Assembly: GCA_022376925.1 (NCBI GenBank)
Contig: JAIOJX010000002.1
Span: 134,922,831 to 134,986,830 of the forward strand
Length of the DNA: 64,000 nucleotides
Reading direction: 5' to 3'
Origin: Tragulus kanchil
Lineage: Eukaryota > Chordata > Mammalia > Artiodactyla > Tragulidae
The number at the start of each line of letters is the position of its first letter. The first letter of the stretch is position 1. Below, one piece after another: positions 11,320 to 21,605 of this stretch. Below the pieces are notes generated by a model. It saw only the letters and a program-made list of their open reading frames with translations, was not told the DNA's origin and made no database searches. A program made the translations under genes and the position numbers.

Positions 11320-11905
11320 TGAAAATGTGAACATATAGAAGTTGCCTCCATCTAGACTTCCTTCCACAATATAAATCTAACTGGAATATAGTATCAAAAT
11401 TCAGGCTCCCATTTAGTGGCCATTTTTCTTGGCTTCCTAATCCATATTATGGCCAAACATGATTACATAGCCTAATAAGCTTTTTTTCTTTTTAATCCCA
11501 GTAGTCTGAATCTTTCCCAGTCCCGAAGGATATGACGCAGAGGGGTATTGGTTGGGATTGATGCTGCCTGACCCATTTCAGACCCAAACCTGAGATGTCT
11601 CTAATTCCTGTTCTATCCAAAATTGTACCCTTAAAATCAAAATCCACAACAAAATTTGGTAAAAATTTGCACTTACGATTTTAGGTGCTATCTCTTCCAA
11701 AGTAACTGCTCAACCGTCACAAGGAAACAGCATGGAAGACTTTTTCAATGGTGTTAATGATGAGTTGGTCTAATTACAAATTGGAAATCAAGGGTCAGCA
11801 CCTGTAAGGCCCAGAGAGAGGTGCATCACATGAGCTTTTCAGATTTAGCAAAAGAAAGAACAGGGAGAGGGATATTCCACAGGCCTTTCAGATTAGCAAA
11901 GGAAA

Positions 11906-12179
11906 GAGAAATGGGCAGGAACGAACAAAGGGTATGGCAGTGGGGAAGAGAGAGAGAAGAAAAAACAACAACAACAAAAAACTCCGAGTCAAAGAAGACA
12001 GACTTACTCTCTTGGACCTGCTGTTGGAAAAGTAGCAGTAGAAAACAGCAGAATGCCTTCCCCAGTATACTTGGCTCCTAGTTTTCTGTGGACCTCTTAC
12101 CAAGACCTGATTCCAAACCTTTTCTTACCTATCACAGTCCTCCTGGCTGGCTCGCCATCTGGAAGTGTTTTTTACCTCG
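11906..12179 (-). mobile_element. ERV leader / early gag region, unassigned detail
   Basis: Sequence between the gag remnant and the 50-bp array. It includes an A-rich 'aacaacaacaacaaaaaac' run near 11965. By position it belongs to the minus-strand provirus. I see no intact frame. Confidence 0.4.
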
Positions 12180-12460
12180 ATTTGAGACTTAAACCCAGGG
12201 CCCAGACCTGATCAAACCCTGCTTGGGACTTGAACCCATGTGGCTGGAGCTTGAATTCCAGCCAAAATCCTGTTTGGGACTTGAACCCACAAGACTGGGG
12301 TTTGAACCTAGCCAAAACCTGGCTTGGGACTCAAACCTACATGGCTAAGGCTTAACCCCAGCCAAAACACTGCTTGGGATCCGAATCCACATAGTCAGGA
12401 CTCAATCCCAGCCAAAACCCTGTCTGGGACTCGAACCCACGCGGCCAGGACTTAATCCAA
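12180..12460 (-). repeat. Array of about five 50-bp repeats in the ERV leader
   Basis: Units start near 12218, 12269, 12319, 12370 and 12420, with a weaker one before 12218. Each has the pattern 'cctg.ttgggacttgaaccc' followed by 'ggc..gg.cttgaa..ccagccaaaa'. Read on the proviral (minus) strand, the cores resemble a tRNA T-arm or polymerase III B box; the last unit contains GGTTCGAGTCC exactly. Units are diverged from one another, unlike the 1.1-kb duplications, so this array is a genuine old structure. Confidence 0.8.
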
Positions 12461-12556
12461 CACTCACCCAACGTCTGGACCCACTGAGGCTCAGATTCTT
12501 CGTGCCTCAACTCAGAAGGAATTCAGTGAGAGGCAGAGTTGTAGGCAAGAAGAGGA

Positions 12557-12562
12557 TTTATT
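12557..12562 (-). terminator. Polyadenylation signal in ERV LTR
   Basis: AATAAA on the minus strand ('tttatt' on the plus strand), in the R-region position relative to the TATA-like box. Confidence 0.5.
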
Positions 12563-12639
12563 AGGATAGGGTACTTGTAAGCAGTGCAGGCAGGCAGGAA
12601 AGCTTTGCTCTGCTCTCTCTTCAATTGAGTGGGCAGCCA

Positions 12640-12648
12640 TATATATAG
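12640..12648 (-). promoter_or_regulatory. TATA-like box in ERV LTR
   Basis: An alternating TA run on the minus strand, placed about 80 bp upstream of the LTR polyadenylation signal, fits a U3 promoter. Activity is unknown. Confidence 0.45.
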
Positions 12649-12923
12649 GATGGTAGAAGACTGCCCCCCTCAAGTAGACGCAGATGCAGGACATAGACCA
12701 TTAGTTGCTTCTTCGCCAGCTCCTCCTTCCTCAGCTGTTTATACCCAGTTGAGCCTGCTTTACTGAACAAGGAACAGCTCTCCTGAGTTATCATCAACTC
12801 ACTGGCCTCCCAACCTGTCTCAGGTGTCTCCCTTCTACCTACCCTCCCCTACTAGGACTCTACAACTGCCTACCTATTCTACTCTGTCCCTATCACATGC
12901 ACCGCAGAAAAGACCCAGCTTTG

Positions 12924-13247
12924 GGGCTTCCCTGGTGGTCCAGTGGGTAAGGACACACCGCCTTGCAGTGCAAGGGGCACCAGTTCGATCCCTGATCTGG
13001 GAAGATCCCATGTGCCGCGGAACGGCTAGACTGATGTGTCCAATTACCGAGCCGGAGCTCTGGAGTGCATGTGCCCAGAGCCGGTGCTCTGCGACAACAG
13101 AGGCCACCGCGATGGGAGGCCCACACGGGCCAAAGAACAAAGACGGATGAAAATGGACAAATGAAAGACCAATAGAAGTGGTCCGCCTGCTCCCCTCCCT
13201 CTCCACCCCAACCCCACCAAAATAAATAAATAAATCTTAAAAAAAAA
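12924..13247 (+). mobile_element. tRNA-derived SINE with 'gaccaatagaag' tail, full length
   Basis: Full unit of about 324 bp. Head 'gggcttccctggtggtccag', B-box-like 'agttcgatccctgatctggg', body 'gagccggtgctctgcgacaa', then 'gggccaaagaacaaagacgg' and 'gaccaatagaagtgg', and an A/T-rich tail with 'aaataaataaat'. Target-site duplication 'aagacccag.tttg' at about 12910-12923 and 13250-13263. The duplicate is at 14035-14358. Confidence 0.9.
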
Positions 13248-13280
13248 AAAAGACCCAGTTTTGCCTATATGTATACAGCC

Positions 13281-13424
13281 TGTGTGTGTGTGCTTGTGCA
13301 TGCATGCTAAGTCACTTTAGTCATGTCCAACTCTGTCACCCCCTTCTCCTCTTGCCCTCAGTCGAGGGTCTTTTCCAATGAGTTGACTCTTCACATCAGG
13401 TGGCCAAAGTGTGAAACTTTGCAT
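13281..13424 (-). mobile_element. BovB fragment with internal deletion (duplicate 14392-14535)
   Basis: The reversed BovB end ('gcatgctaagtcactttagt', 'catgtccaactctgt') jumps to 'ttctcctcttgccctcag' and 'cacatcaggtggccaaagtg', losing the roughly 150 bp normally between them. Confidence 0.75.
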
Positions 13425-13439
13425 ATATATGTTTCAGGT

Positions 13440-13720
13440 ATTAGGTGGGGACACCTTTAGAGGGACTTTATCCTGTCTTCCCACAGAGACATGGAGCAGA
13501 GGGCTAATGTGATCTGGTTGACCTTAGAGAACATGGTTTATAGGCATGAGGAGAAAGGAAGGTCAATGAAGCCCATTGCAATAGTGCAGTAGGAGGCCAA
13601 GGTACAGTGTTCCTTGACTACTGAGGTCCTCATAGAGATGAGAGAGAAAAGCAATTGAGAAAAGTAATTGATTCAGACTACCAGCCAAACTGATATGCTA
13701 ACTTCAAGCTGAAATGCCTA
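13440..13720 (-). mobile_element. Possible L2 LINE fragment (duplicate 14550-14830)
   Basis: 'gctaatgtgatctggttgac' and 'cccattgcaatagtgcagta' followed by 'ggaggccaagg' recall the antisense L2 order. Highly diverged. Confidence 0.4.
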
Positions 13721-13940
13721 ACCAGCTCAGTACCAGTCTCTATAGAGACCACACAGATCTGTGTGGCTTTTCTGAAAGGAAGAGGCCGGGACTGGAAGAG
13801 AGTGAAACATCCCTTCCAGTGACATAGGGAGGGTAGAGGGGGTCCAGTCTGTAGGGTGGTGCTTGAGAGAAACGGCTGTGGGAGAATAATGAACCTGATG
13901 AGGGAGGAAGGCACAGGGCTTTAGCAGTGATGGGGAAAAT
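13721..13940. other. Unassigned sequence (duplicate 14831-15053)
   Basis: No gene or repeat recognised. Short minus-strand open frames at 13678-13945 are unsupported. Confidence 0.5.
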
Positions 13941-15064
13941 CCCAACCTGCCCCCTCAGGTGTCTCCTTCTACCTACCCTCCCTACTAGGATTTGTTTTCC
14001 CTATCACATGCACCGCAGAAAAGACCCAGCTTTGGGGCTTCCTGGTGGTCCAGTGGGTAAGGACACACCGCCTTGCAGTGCAAGGGGCACCAGTTCGATC
14101 CCTGATCTGGGAAGATCCCATGTGCCGCGGAACGGGCTAGACTGATGTGTCCAATTACCGAGCCGGAGCTCTGGAGTGCATGTGCCCAGAGCCGGTGCTC
14201 TGCGACAACAGAGGCCACCGCGATGGGAGGCCCACACGGGCCAAAGAACAAAGACGGATGAAAATGGACAAATGAAAGACCAATAGAAGTGGTCCGCCTG
14301 CTCCCCTCCCTCTCCACCCCAACCCCACCAAAATAAATAAATAAATCTTAAAAAAAAAAAAAGACCCAGTTTTGCCTATATGTATACAGCCTGTGTGTGT
14401 GTGCTTGTGCATGCATGCTAAGTCACTTTAGTCATGTCCAACTCTGTCACCCCCTTCTCCTCTTGCCCTCAGTCGAGGGTCTTTTCCAATGAGTTGACTC
14501 TTCACATCAGGTGGCCAAAGTGTGAAACTTTGCATATATATGTTTCAGGTATTAGGTGGGGACACCTTTAGAGGGACTTTATCCTGTCTTCCCACAGAGA
14601 CATGGAGCAGAGGGCTAATGTGATCTGGTTGACCTTAGAGAACATGGTTTATAGGCATGAGGAGAAAGGAAGGTCAATGAAGCCCATTGCAATAGTGCAG
14701 TAGGAGGCCAAGGTACAGTGTTCCTTGACTACTGAGGTCCTCATAGAGATGAGAGAGAAAAGCAATTGAGAAAAGTAATTGATTCAGACTACCAGCCAAA
14801 CTGATATGCTAACTTCAAGCTGAAATGCCTAACCAGCTCAGTACCAGTCTCTATAGAGACCACACAGATCTGTGTGGCTTTTCTGAAAGGAAGAGGCCGG
14901 GACTGGAAGAGAGTGAAACATCCCTTCCAGTGACATAGGGAGGGTAGAGGGGGTCCAGTCTGTAGGGTGGTGCTTGAGAGAAACGGCTGTGGGAGAATAA
15001 TGAACCTGATGAGGGAGGAATAGGCACAGGGCTTTAGCAGTGATGGGGAAAACCTGGTCTGCTA

Positions 15065-15960
15065 AGTGGAAGAATGTCCCCCACCTCCCACCAAGGTATT
15101 GAGTCTTAATCCTGGAATATGTAAAAATCGCTTTCTTTGGAAAAAGTCTTGGCTGATGTAATTACATTGAGGATCCTAAAACAAAGACTTTGCTGACAAA
15201 AGCCTGTATAGTCAAAGCTACAATTTTCCAAGCAGTCATGTATGGATGTGAGAGTTGGACCATAAAGAAGGCTGAGCACCGAAAAATTGATGCCTTTGAA
15301 CTGTGGTGTTGGAGAAGGCTCTTGAGAGTCCCTTGGACTGCAGTGAGATCAAGCCAGTCAATCCTAAAGGAAATCAACCCTGACTATCCACTGGAAGGAC
15401 TGATGCTGAAGCTGAAGCTTCAATACTTTGGCCACTTGATGTGAAGAGACAACTCATTGGAAAAGACCCTGATGCTGGGGAAAATAGAAGGCAAAAGGAG
15501 AAGGGGACAATAGAGGACAAGATGGTTGAATGGCATCACTGACTGAATGGACATGAGTTTAAGCATGCTCCGGAAGATGGTGAAGGGCAGGGAAGCCTGG
15601 CATGCTGCAGTCCATGGCATTACAAAGAGTTGGATGCAACTAAGCATAAAGAGATCACTCTGGATTACAGGACTGGATCCTAAATGCTACCACAAGTATC
15701 TATAAGAAAGACAAAGACATAAAACAGACACACAGAGGAGGCAGAGCTAAGATGAAGCAGAGAAGTATGTGGCCATAAGCCAAGGAACATCAACAGAGGC
15801 TGAGAGTGGAGGAGGGGAGGAATGGGTTCTCCCCCAGAGCCTCCAGAGAGAGTTCAGTCCTGCCAACACCTTGATTTGGGCCTCCAGAACAATAAGAGGA
15901 TCAGTCTTCGTTGTTTCAACCCACCCAGTTGGTGGTCATTTGTACAGCATGCCCAAGAAA
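15065..15960 (-). mobile_element. MaLR-type LTR, antisense, split by BovB
   Basis: 15065-15182 ('attgagtcttaatcctggaa', 'tgatgtaattacattgagga') and 15655-15960 ('agccaaggaacatcaacaga', 'ttctcccccagagcctccag', 'acaccttgatttgggcctcc') are the two halves of an antisense MLT1/MaLR-style LTR. BovB at 15183-15650 interrupts it, so the LTR is the older insertion. Confidence 0.65.
15183..15650 (+). mobile_element. BovB LINE, 5' truncated, inside an LTR
   Basis: Sense BovB 3' part encoding the C-terminal end of the RT polyprotein. The frame 15190-15444 reads 'VMYGCESWTIKKAEHR', then '[18 protein letters not shown]' and 'LKLKLQYFGHLM'. A stop follows that stretch, and the rest is frame-broken. The element ends near 'ggatgcaactaagcata'. 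Confidence 0.9.
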
Positions 15961-17218
15961 TGAATTCATCTGGTGGGGACCAAATCATAGCCTAGATTTG
16001 GACTCAACTGCTGTTAAATTGACTGAACTAGATTTCTGAAAGCAAGTCTTCCAATGTGGGTGTTCCCTCAGGCTGGAGAAGTCAGAGAAGTCAGACTCTC
16101 ACTCCCGATCATTCCAGGAAACAAGATGAGAAGAAGCTAAGGTCACTCTGACAGCCAGGGGACCCTGATGCCTTTAAATCCCTTCCTATTAGCGCTGCCT
16201 TTACCCATAAAACCCTCTCTGGGGTGCAGACTCCCCATGGGGCCCCTGGAGACAGACAGACAGCCCTTGTTTTGTATGGTTCAAACCTGGGGCTAACTCT
16301 CCTCCCCCGGCAATACACCCACTTGGGGTTGGCTCAAACGCCTCTCTGTCTGATGTTGCAGAGAGTGCTGGAAAGCTACGGAGAATGGACAAAACTCACA
16401 GACCATCTGTTCATCTTCTGTGTTTTGTGAATTTATTTTCAAATGTTAAGCATTTGATAGCAGTTGTCAGGCATTATCTCCAAAGCTACCATTTGGGTAA
16501 AGACGTTCTTTTAAAAATCTAGGAGAATCACTCGAAAAATCAGTGATTCTCCAGGGTTTGGAATCAGGGATGAGTTGTATTTTGAAACATCTTCAAATAT
16601 TATCATATAATTGTATAACGTGAAAAGGGAAATAAGATGTCTTATTTCTGTAATACAGACTTCAGGAAAGAAAGCTTGGCCAAATCTTGCTAAAAAAAGA
16701 CTGTGTTGAAATGGAGGAATTTATTTATCAAGAACTTCATGATTGAAATTTCCTAGCCACGGTGAGAATTTTATGTTTATCAAAAAGGGACACTTTTTTT
16801 CAGCAGAAGGATATATCACCTTGACTTTGTTCTCAGATTTCTTGGAAAGTGAGTACAGCCACCTAGGAAAGGGTGCGTCTGTGATTGTAAAGGACCAGCA
16901 GAACATACCAACTTCTGGGGATAGGTTTGTCTTCCATGCTCCACAGTTCAGAAGCTGAGTTGGGAGAGAATTAAGGTGACTCTCCAACTTCAACTCCTTC
17001 CAGCAGGAACTTCTGTGATAAGTAGGACTATCCTTGGGTATCATGGAAATTACACAACTAATTCCCAAATCATCACCTTAGGCACCCCATAGCTAAATCT
17101 TCATAGCTAACATGATCATGAGAACTGAATACTGACCCCCTGGAACATGCTTTTATTTCATTAATATAACTGCAGAAAACCTTGCCTCAATTAGACTAAA
17201 AGGGTTGCCATAGGTTAT
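15961..17218. other. Unassigned sequence
   Basis: About 1.25 kb with no confident repeat or gene, and one of the few stretches free of the 1.1-kb duplications. A TATA-like 'cccataaaacc' near 16205, followed by C-rich sequence, could be an old LTR, but I cannot name it. Confidence 0.45.
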
Positions 17219-17433
17219 GCTAAATCGCTCATTCATGTCTGAGTCTTGGTGAACCTATGGATTGCAGCCGTCTAGGCTCCTCTGTCTATGGGATTCTCCA
17301 AGCAAAAAATACTGGATTGGATTACCATGCCTTCCTCCAGGGGGTCTTCCTGGCCCAGGGATCAGACCTAGGTCTCTTATGTCTCCTGCATTGGCAGGTA
17401 GGTTCTTTACCACTAATGCCGCCTGGGAAGCCC
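17219..17433 (-). mobile_element. Bov-tA SINE
   Basis: Antisense body 'gtctaggctcctctgtctat' and 'gggattctccaagcaaaa', then head 'ggttctttaccactaatgcc' and 'gcctgggaagccc'. Confidence 0.88.
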
Positions 17434-17435
17434 CC

Positions 17436-17645
17436 CTGTAGAGTATAGTGGAGTGACAAAAACCCAGACTCTGCTTCCGTGTTCAACGCCCAGCTGCATA
17501 ATCTTAGAAAGTTACTTAGCCATGTCTTCCTGTCTTTAGGAGGGGAGGGAACAATGAAAATACTTTCCCTTAGAATTCTTGTGGAGATTGAAGGAGACGT
17601 GTCTGGAATATAGTATGTTTCATACATATGTTAGCTATTATTTCC
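17436..17645 (+). mobile_element. MIR SINE
   Basis: 'gtatagtggagtgacaaaaa' with 'agactctgcttccg', 'agaaagttacttagccatgt' and 'aatactttcccttagaattc' follows the MIR order (tRNA-like head, core, L2-like end) at high divergence. Confidence 0.7.
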
Positions 17646-17904
17646 ATTATTACAGGAACCAAGCAGGTAAGGCAAATGCACAAAGCATTCCAGGAGTAGG
17701 GTAATGGGAGTGTTGTGAGCCAAGAGGGCCTGACCTGGAGAGTGCCTTGTCCTGTCTGAAGTAAGCAGCCATTCAGTCCTCTCCAAAAGACAGCCTCCAA
17801 GGGTGCAGCTATATGTTTCATTCCTCAAAAGAAGCTAGAAATCTAGAATTGTATGTAAAATATCCTGACTTTAAACTAGGGCCCACTAACTCTAAGTTTT
17901 TTGA
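17646..17904. other. Unassigned sequence
   Basis: No recognised element or gene between MIR and the next Bov-tA. Confidence 0.5.
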
Positions 17905-18083
17905 AACCCTCTTTGTGACTCCATGAACTCCTCTAGGTTCCTTTGTCCGTGGGATTTTCCAGGCATGGAGTGGGTTGCCATTTCCATTTCCAGGGGTTCT
18001 TCCTGACCCAGGGATCAAACCTGAGCTTCTTGGGTCTCCTCCATTGGTAGGTGGATTCTTTACCACTGAGCCACCTGGGAAGC
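17905..18083 (-). mobile_element. Bov-tA SINE
   Basis: 'ccatgaactcctctaggttc', 'gggattttccaggcatggag', 'ggatcaaacctgagcttctt' and 'accactgagccacctgggaa' form an antisense Bov-tA with a small internal deletion. Confidence 0.88.
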
Positions 18084-18208
18084 TTGCAACTCTGGACTGT
18101 GCAGATAAAATATGTCCACTTAATACATATGTCAGGCAGGCTACAAGCTTGAAGCCTCTAACGTGCAAGATCAACGGATGCACATTTTCAGCTCTTTTAA
18201 AAAGACTT

Positions 18209-19101
18209 CTAGTCTTACATTTAGGTCTTTAATCCATTTTGAGTTGATCTTAGTGTATGGTGTCAGGGAATGTTCCAATTTCATTTTTTTGCATGTAGCT
18301 GTCCAATTCTCCCAGCACCACTTGTTGAAGAGGCTGTCTTTGTCCCATTTTATAGTTTCTCCTCCTTTATCAAAAATAAGGTACCCATAGGTGCGTGGGT
18401 TTATCTCTGGGTTCTCTATCTTGTTCCATTGGTCGATATTTCTGTTTTTGTGCCAGTACCATACTGTCTTGATGACTGTTGCTTTGTAGTAGAGTCTGAA
18501 GTTAGGGAGGCTGATCCCTCCAGCTCCATTTTTCTTTCTCAGAATTGCTTTGGCTATTCGAGGTCTTTTGTGTTTCCATATGAACTGTGTTATTCTTTGG
18601 TCTAGTTCTGGTACATATATACAATGGAATACTACTCAGCTGTTAAAAGAAATGCAGAAGACTCAGTCCTAATGAAGTGGCTGGCTCTAGAACCTATCAT
18701 AAAAAGTGAAGTAAGTCAAAAAGAGAAAGACAAATACAGTATACTAACACACATATATGGAATCTAGTAGGACGGTCTTGATAACACACACAGGGAACTC
18801 ATGGAAAAAAAAGACAGAGCATAGACATAGGGACATCGTGGTGAAGAAATAGGGAGGGGGAAGCATGGAGGAAGTAACAAGGAAACCTATAGTGTTATGT
18901 GTGGAAAAGATAGCTAGTGTCATAGTGCTAAGGGAATAGGAGTGCTTACAATGGCTTGGGGTGAAAGTCTGGAGGGGTGGGATGGGGGGATCTGGGCAGG
19001 TGGGGAACATGGATATGCATATGACTGATCTGGGAACATACATGTCTGTGAACAACAAAACTCTGTAAAACCTTTAAAATAAAGAATAAAAATAAATTAA
19101 A
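18209..19101. mobile_element. L1 with 5' inversion (twin priming)
   Basis: Bases 18209-18610 are antisense L1 ORF2 ('tttaatccattttgagttga', 'ccattggtcgatatttctgt', 'ccagtaccatactgtcttga'). Bases 18611-19101 are sense L1 3' end ('acaatggaatactactcagc', 'gcagaagactcagtcctaat') ending in AATAAA and an A-rich tail. The opposite orientation of the two halves at 18610/18611, with a short target-site duplication 'aaaaagactt' at 18199-18208 and 19102-19111, is the twin-priming signature. Confidence 0.85.
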
Positions 19102-19159
19102 AAAAAGACTTAGGCTATCTGGGGAAGAGATATTTCAACTTCAGTATTTATTAACTAGC

Positions 19160-19385
19160 ATTATTATTTATAATGTAATCATTTAGCACTTACAATATGC
19201 CGAGCCCTATTCTAGGGCTTTACAATAATAACTCAATCCTCACAACAACCCTATATGGGAGGTATTATTGCTTATGCCATCTTACAGTGAAAGAGACTAG
19301 AGCTCAGAGGATAAGGAATTTGCTCAAGACAAAAGAGCAGGTGGTCGAACCAGATTCTGAATGCAGACTGGCTTTTCAAATTTTG
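19160..19385 (-). mobile_element. MIR SINE (duplicate 20300-20525)
   Basis: 'gcacttacaatatgccgagc', 'cctcacaacaaccctatatg' and 'aggaatttgctcaagacaaa' form an antisense MIR. Confidence 0.8.
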
Positions 19386-19706
19386 TTATGAATCACATAA
19401 AAAATGTAAAACCCACGCAGAGGTTGGCATGGCCAGAACTGTCACTAAAAGTGTACTTATAATAGTATGTATCACTGAATGATGCTGGGATTGGCAGGAT
19501 CATGAGAGAACCCAAGCAAACAGCTCAGCAGAGCCTTGTCATGTAGACAGAGTTGCCTGTGCCCACCAGAAGTCAGTTCATGGTCCCCAGACTGTATTTA
19601 TAGTTGATGTGGCACTAAATTAATCACATAGATGATGGCAAGCCATTATAGAGCAGCTGCCATACCCTAGTCCCAGTTCTAAATATCCTATGAAATTACC
19701 TAATCC

Positions 19707-19935
19707 CAGTGAAAGTGAAAGTGTTAGTCTCTCAGTCATGTCCAACTCTTTTGACTCTTTGCAACCCCACGGATTGTCACTTGCCAGGCTCCTCTGTCCA
19801 TGGGATTTTCCAGGCAAGAATACTGCAGTGGATTGCCATTCCATTCTCCAGAGGACCTTCCTGACCCAGGGATCGAACCCAGGTCTCCTGCATTGCAGGC
19901 AGATTCTTTACTGTCTGAGCCACCAAGAAATCCCT
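19707..19935 (-). mobile_element. Bov-tA SINE inside a MIR (duplicate 20847-21075)
   Basis: It starts with the reversed 'gtgaaagtgaaagtgttagt' end typical of Bov-A, then 'ccaggctcctctgtccatgg', and ends at the head 'gtctgagccaccaagaaatc'. MIR-like antisense sequence continues at 19936-20105 ('atctccattgcatgtggagg', 'aggtgagtcacagagaga'). Confidence 0.88.
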
Positions 19936-21454
19936 AATGAGATGGATACAGTTCCTATCATCTCCATTGCATGTGGAGGAAGGTGAGTCACAGAGAGATG
20001 GATCCATTTGTCCAAGTCTACACAGACAGGAACTGGGGCAGGGGTTGAGTCCAGATAGTCCAGTTCCTCAGTCTATGCTTGTGTCTACTCCATTGTGTAT
20101 GCATACTGACTGACAATGTCAATTACCTGTGGTTATTTCCACTGCAAAAATGCCCATGGGCAAGAAAGTATGATGGGGGACTGTCTGGGAACAACAACAA
20201 CAACTCTGTAAAACCTTTAAAATAAAGAATAAAAATAAATTAAAAAAGACTTAGGCTATCTGGGAAGAGATATTTCAACTTCAGTATTTATTAACTAGCA
20301 TTATTATTTATAATGTAATCATTTAGCACTTACAATATGCCGAGCCCTATTCTAGGGCTTTACAATAATAACTCAATCCTCACAACAACCCTATATGGGA
20401 GGTATTATTGCTTATGCCATCTTACAGTGAAAGAGACTAGAGCTCAGAGGATAAGGAATTTGCTCAAGACAAAAGAGCAGGTGGTCGAACCAGATTCTGA
20501 ATGCAGACTGGCTTTTCAAATTTTGTTATGAATCACATAAAAAATGTAAAACCCACGCAGAGGTTGGCATGGCCAGAACTGTCACTAAAAGTGTACTTAT
20601 AATAGTATGTATCACTGAATGATGCTGGGATTGGCAGGATCATGAGAGAACCCAAGCAAACAGCTCAGCAGAGCCTTGTCATGTAGACAGAGTTGCCTGT
20701 GCCCACCAGAAGTCAGTTCATGGTCCCCAGACTGTATTTATAGTTGATGTGGCACTAAATTAATCACATAGATGATGGCAAGCCATTATAGAGCAGCTGC
20801 CATACCCTAGTCCCAGTTCTAAATATCCTATGAAATTACCTAATCCCAGTGAAAGTGAAAGTGTTAGTCTCTCAGTCATGTCCAACTCTTTTGACTCTTT
20901 GCAACCCCACGGATTGTCACTTGCCAGGCTCCTCTGTCCATGGGATTTTCCAGGCAAGAATACTGCAGTGGATTGCCATTCCATTCTCCAGAGGACCTTC
21001 CTGACCCAGGGATCGAACCCAGGTCTCCTGCATTGCAGGCAGATTCTTTACTGTCTGAGCCACCAAGAAATCCCTAATGAGATGGATACAGTTCCTATCA
21101 TCTCCATTGCATGTGGAGGAAGGTGAGTCACAGAGAGATGGATCCATTTGTCCAAGTCTACACAGACAGGAACTGGGGCAGGGGTTGAGTCCAGATAGTC
21201 CAGTTCCTCAGTCTATGCTTGTGTCTACTCCATTGTGTATGCATACTGACTGACAATGTCAATTACCTGTGGTTATTTCCACTGCAAAAATGCCCATGGG
21301 CAAGAAAGAAGAGAGATTTAGAATTAAGTTGCAGAAAAAACTGCACATTGGGCAGTTGTTAAAAATTTGCTTCATAATGATAACAATAGCTAGCTTTTGG
21401 AGTGTGTGGAGAGGATTATTCCTAGGTTCTATCAGGGTTAAGTTTATGCTAGCC

Positions 21455-21605
21455 TTGTAGGAACTGTAGGAGTTGGATGTTATTATTCAACTCATCTTAT
21501 AGATGAGAAAGTTGAGACTCGGGGATGCCTTGGATAAGGTCTCACAACTGATAAGTGGTGAAATGAGGGCTTGAATGCAGCTCTATCAGACTCTATAGTC
21601 TCAGT
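21455..21605 (-). mobile_element. MIR SINE (duplicate 22595-22745)
   Basis: 'caactcatcttatagatgag', 'aaagttgagactcgg' and 'gtctcacaactgataagtgg' form an antisense MIR core. Confidence 0.7.

Larger units (their letters stand above)
9582..11905. repeat. Direct tandem duplication, period 1163
   Basis: Copy 1 (9582-10744) abuts copy 2 (10745-11905). It contains a SINE and a partial retroviral gag. One informative difference is a C-run of two at about 10098 versus three at about 11260, which shifts the gag reading frame between copies. Confidence 0.96.
12461..12835 (-). mobile_element. LTR of the class I ERV (5' LTR of the minus-strand provirus)
   Basis: It lies directly upstream, in the gag sense, of the leader array. 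On the minus strand it has a TATA-like run at 12640-12648, then an AATAAA at 12557-12562 about 80 bp later, then a U5-like stretch. The order U3-TATA-polyA-U5-leader-gag is as expected. Exact LTR ends and the primer-binding site are not resolved. No matching 3' LTR is seen in the window. Confidence 0.65.
12821..15053. repeat. Direct tandem duplication, period about 1111
   Basis: Copy 1 is about 12821-13940 and copy 2 about 13957-15053. The first 40 bases of copy 2 are garbled: copy 1 'ctctacaactgcctacctat' and the following bases are replaced by 'tttgttttc'. Small homopolymer losses ('cccttct' to 'ccttct') also occur. This matches raw-read errors at a read end. Confidence 0.95.
19049..21308. 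repeat. Direct tandem duplication, period 1140
   Basis: Copy 1 is about 19049-20168 and copy 2 about 20193-21308. Linker 20169-20192 ('gtatgatgggggactgtctg' then a garbled 'ggaacaacaacaacaactct') corresponds to 'gtgaacaacaaaactct' in copy 1, a read-error-like expansion. Confidence 0.95.

Noticed and set aside
12180..12460. CRISPR array
   Set aside because: Repeats are contiguous and diverged with no unique spacers, in an ERV leader of a mammalian genome.
12420..12460. Retroviral primer-binding site
   Set aside because: The T-arm-like sequence is on the tRNA-sense strand of the provirus. A primer-binding site must be complementary to the tRNA 3' end.
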